The position numbers and the translations under genes were made by a program. Source: Desulfurococcales archaeon (lineage in GTDB: Archaea > Thermoproteota > Thermoprotei_A > Sulfolobales > Acidilobaceae). From it: a stretch of DNA of 7,060 nt. Positions 6,316 to 7,060 of the stretch are shown here, in pieces. Within the stretch, counting starts at the first letter, position 1. Each line of letters begins with the position of its first letter. The notes under the pieces are model-generated. The model did no database searches. It was not told the DNA's origin and was given only the letters and a program-made list of their open reading frames with translations. The stretch spans positions 1-7,060 of the forward strand of contig JALUZI010000161.1 of NCBI GenBank assembly GCA_027012045.1, read 5' to 3'.

Positions 6316-6330
6316 TTTACATTTTGTAAA
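6316..6330. promoter_or_regulatory. Perfect palindrome TTTACA-TTT-TGTAAA, candidate operator
   Basis: Two perfect 6-bp half-sites separated by three bases lie directly upstream of the TATA box at 6332-6340 and nine bases after the TrmB stop. The position over or next to the BRE suits a dimeric regulator, either the encoded RHH protein or the TrmB-type protein. It is also T-rich (T4 at 6315-6318 and 6322-6325) and may double as the terminator of the upstream operon. Confidence 0.45.
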
Positions 6331-6331
6331 C

Positions 6332-6340
6332 AATATATAA
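6332..6340 (+). promoter_or_regulatory. TATA box for the RHH regulator gene
   Basis: AATATATAA is the clearest TATA box in the window. Transcription should begin near 6362. An 8-bp palindrome, TACCGGTA (6347-6354), sits between it and the expected start, a common site for archaeal repressors. Confidence 0.6.
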
Positions 6341-6415
6341 GAGTTATACCGGTAATCACATACTCCTACCCTTCTAATAATGCCTAGAGGAAACATACAT
6401 GCGGTGATACTCGCA

Positions 6416-6628
6416 ATGAAACTCATAACAGTCAAAATGCCCGAGATATACGTTGATGGGATAGACGAGCTCGTCAAGAACGGGCGGTATAGTAGTCGTA
6501 GCGAGGTCATCCGTACCGCCATAAGGGAACTCCTCAAACAGGAGCTGTGGAGAGGTATGGGAGCATATATGGGCGGGGTAGCCCCGTTTAAGCCTAGTAA
6601 TCTCGTAGAGATGGAGCTCCCCGGTTAA
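6416..6628 (+). CDS. Ribbon-helix-helix (CopG/Arc-type) DNA-binding protein
   Basis: The 70-residue protein has the classic RHH order: DNA-contacting strand KLITVKMP (2-9), helix 1 EIYVDGIDELVKNG (10-23), then GRYSSRSEVIRTAIRELLKQEL (23-44), in which SSRSE begins helix 2. These proteins form intertwined dimers that insert the beta ribbon in the major groove of short palindromes. The tail (45-70) is glycine- and proline-rich, without metal-binding histidines like NikR, so the effector is unknown. I start it at ATG 6416 because GCGGTGA (6401-6407) precedes it and the RHH fold begins at once. The upstream in-frame ATG 6380 would add 12 unlike residues and has no ribosome binding site. It has its own promoter with two palindromes, so autoregulation is likely. 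No toxin gene follows it, which argues against a toxin-antitoxin pair. Confidence 0.8.
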   Translation: MKLITVKMPEIYVDGIDELVKNGRYSSRSEVIRTAIRELLKQELWRGMGAYMGGVAPFKPSNLVEMELPG

Positions 6629-6893
6629 ACGTTCTCCAAAAACCAACCACATATCCCTACATTAAACCGTTATGGTTCTCTGAGGTACTTATCTGTGCGC
6701 TTCTCAATCGTTGTCCTGAGGCGAATGTAGACAAGCTTAAATGTGTTTGCTTAATCCAGTTTTTCATAGTGACTGTACACTAGTGCCTATTTAACCAGTA
6801 GACCACCAAACAATCTCTGTATTAGTGAACTTGTAAACCGGACCGCTTTCAATGCTTGAGCATTGGAGGAGGCCTGTACTGTTTCATCGCGTC
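6629..6893. other. Intergenic region without a recognisable gene
   Basis: Between the RHH gene and the leftward gene at the right edge I find no open frame of credible length on either strand and no tRNA-like T-loop. It contains a T5 run (6760-6764) that could end the RHH transcript, an 8-bp palindrome CACTAGTG (6778-6785), and the hairpin listed separately. TTGTAAAC at 6831-6838 repeats the right part of the palindrome upstream of the RHH gene. Confidence 0.5.
6850..6865. repeat. Perfect 6-bp hairpin CAATGC-TTGA-GCATTG
   Basis: A perfect stem of six base pairs with a TTGA loop, 29 bases beyond the stop of the leftward gene. It could mark that transcript's 3' end or be an operator-like palindrome; archaeal termination does not usually need a hairpin and no T-run follows it on either strand. 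Confidence 0.35.
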
Positions 6894-7060
6894 TTAAGAT
6901 ACTCTAATGGGCTCTATTATAAGGCGATAGAGAGGGTCCTCAGGTCTTAGTTTGGTATAACTATGAGGAGGGTTCCACCCTGGGATTATGTTCCTTACCT
7001 CCTCTAGTGATACTGGAACCTTGTAGAGCCTGGGGTTCAGGACTTCGATTGCCTGTGCTA
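6894..7060 (-). CDS. 3' end of a leftward gene, product unknown (5' end outside window)
   Basis: On the minus strand one frame is open from the window edge for 54 codons and stops at TAA (complement of 6894-6896). The other two frames are closed or give low-complexity reading. The peptide begins AQAIEVLNPRLYKVPVSLEE, continues VRNIIPGWNPPHSYTKL and ends DPLYRLIIEPIRVS. It has a protein-like amphipathic pattern with hydrophobic residues in the right places and codon use (AGG, AGA, ATA, CTA) like the neighbours, which is why I call it real. No family is recognised from this fragment. It is convergent with the RHH gene. Confidence 0.65.
   Translation of the reverse strand, partial: AQAIEVLNPRLYKVPVSLEEVRNIIPGWNPPHSYTKLRPEDPLYRLIIEPIRVS

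Noticed and set aside
6067..6537. 156-residue minus-strand frame across the TrmB end and RHH gene
   Set aside because: It runs through a promoter region and two well supported genes on the other strand and is serine-rich without domain pattern.
6380..6628. RHH protein as an antitoxin
   Set aside because: No adjacent small toxin-like gene on either side; it has its own promoter and follows a regulator operon.
6660..6725. Possible C/D box small RNA, suggested by CTGAGG at 6680-6685 and 6716-6721
   Set aside because: No matching C box (RTGATGA) or C' box at the required positions on the + strand.
6843..6866. ATTGAAAG on the minus strand, like the 3' end of crenarchaeal CRISPR repeats, with a weaker ATTGAGAAGCG near 6702-6712
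   Set aside because: Only one good copy; the second is degenerate and no regular repeat-spacer period is seen.

Overview
This window looks like chromosomal DNA of a hyperthermophilic archaeon, most likely a crenarchaeote of the Desulfurococcales type. The evidence is the C-terminal part of a reverse gyrase (a hallmark of hyperthermophiles), a four-subunit 2-oxoacid:ferredoxin oxidoreductase, a TrmB-type regulator, TATA-box promoters, strong GGAGGTGA-like ribosome binding sites, frequent GTG/TTG starts, and heavy use of AGG/AGA (Arg) and ATA (Ile) codons. I cannot name the genus from sequence reading alone.

Layout. Positions 1-833 (+) hold the 3' quarter of reverse gyrase. Positions 877-1830 (+) encode a nitrilase-fold protein that has lost two of the three catalytic residues. 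A short convergent terminator region (about 1831-1876) separates it from the por operon, which is read leftward from about 4990 to 1873: porG (gamma), porD (delta, 2x[4Fe-4S] ferredoxin), porA (alpha) and porB (beta, TPP and [4Fe-4S]). These four genes overlap by 4, 4 and 1 bases. A divergent intergenic region (4972-5186) carries the por promoter and promoters pointing right. To the right, an uncharacterised tyrosine-rich 125-residue protein (5187-5564) overlaps by 4 bases a TrmB-type winged-helix regulator (5561-6307). Then comes a ribbon-helix-helix (CopG-type) regulator, best started at 6416 and ending at 6628, with its own TATA box and a perfect TTTACA-N3-TGTAAA palindrome in front. Positions 6629-6893 hold no gene I can recognise. 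The window ends with the 3' end of a leftward gene (6894-7060), unidentified.

How the genes may work together. The por operon oxidises pyruvate (or a close 2-oxoacid) to the acyl-CoA and passes electrons to ferredoxin, a central step in archaeal energy metabolism. Two small regulators sit directly beside it. One of them is divergently transcribed with an unknown partner protein from the same intergenic region, so local control of por is a reasonable hypothesis, unproven here. A short ACC(C/G) motif lies at nearly the same distance downstream of the TATA box in the por, TrmB-operon and RHH promoters and could be a shared operator.

The window shows no CRISPR array, insertion sequence, tRNA or rRNA. 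The most unusual items are the nitrilase-like probable pseudoenzyme and the unknown protein/TrmB pair; neither amounts to a clearly new system from sequence alone.
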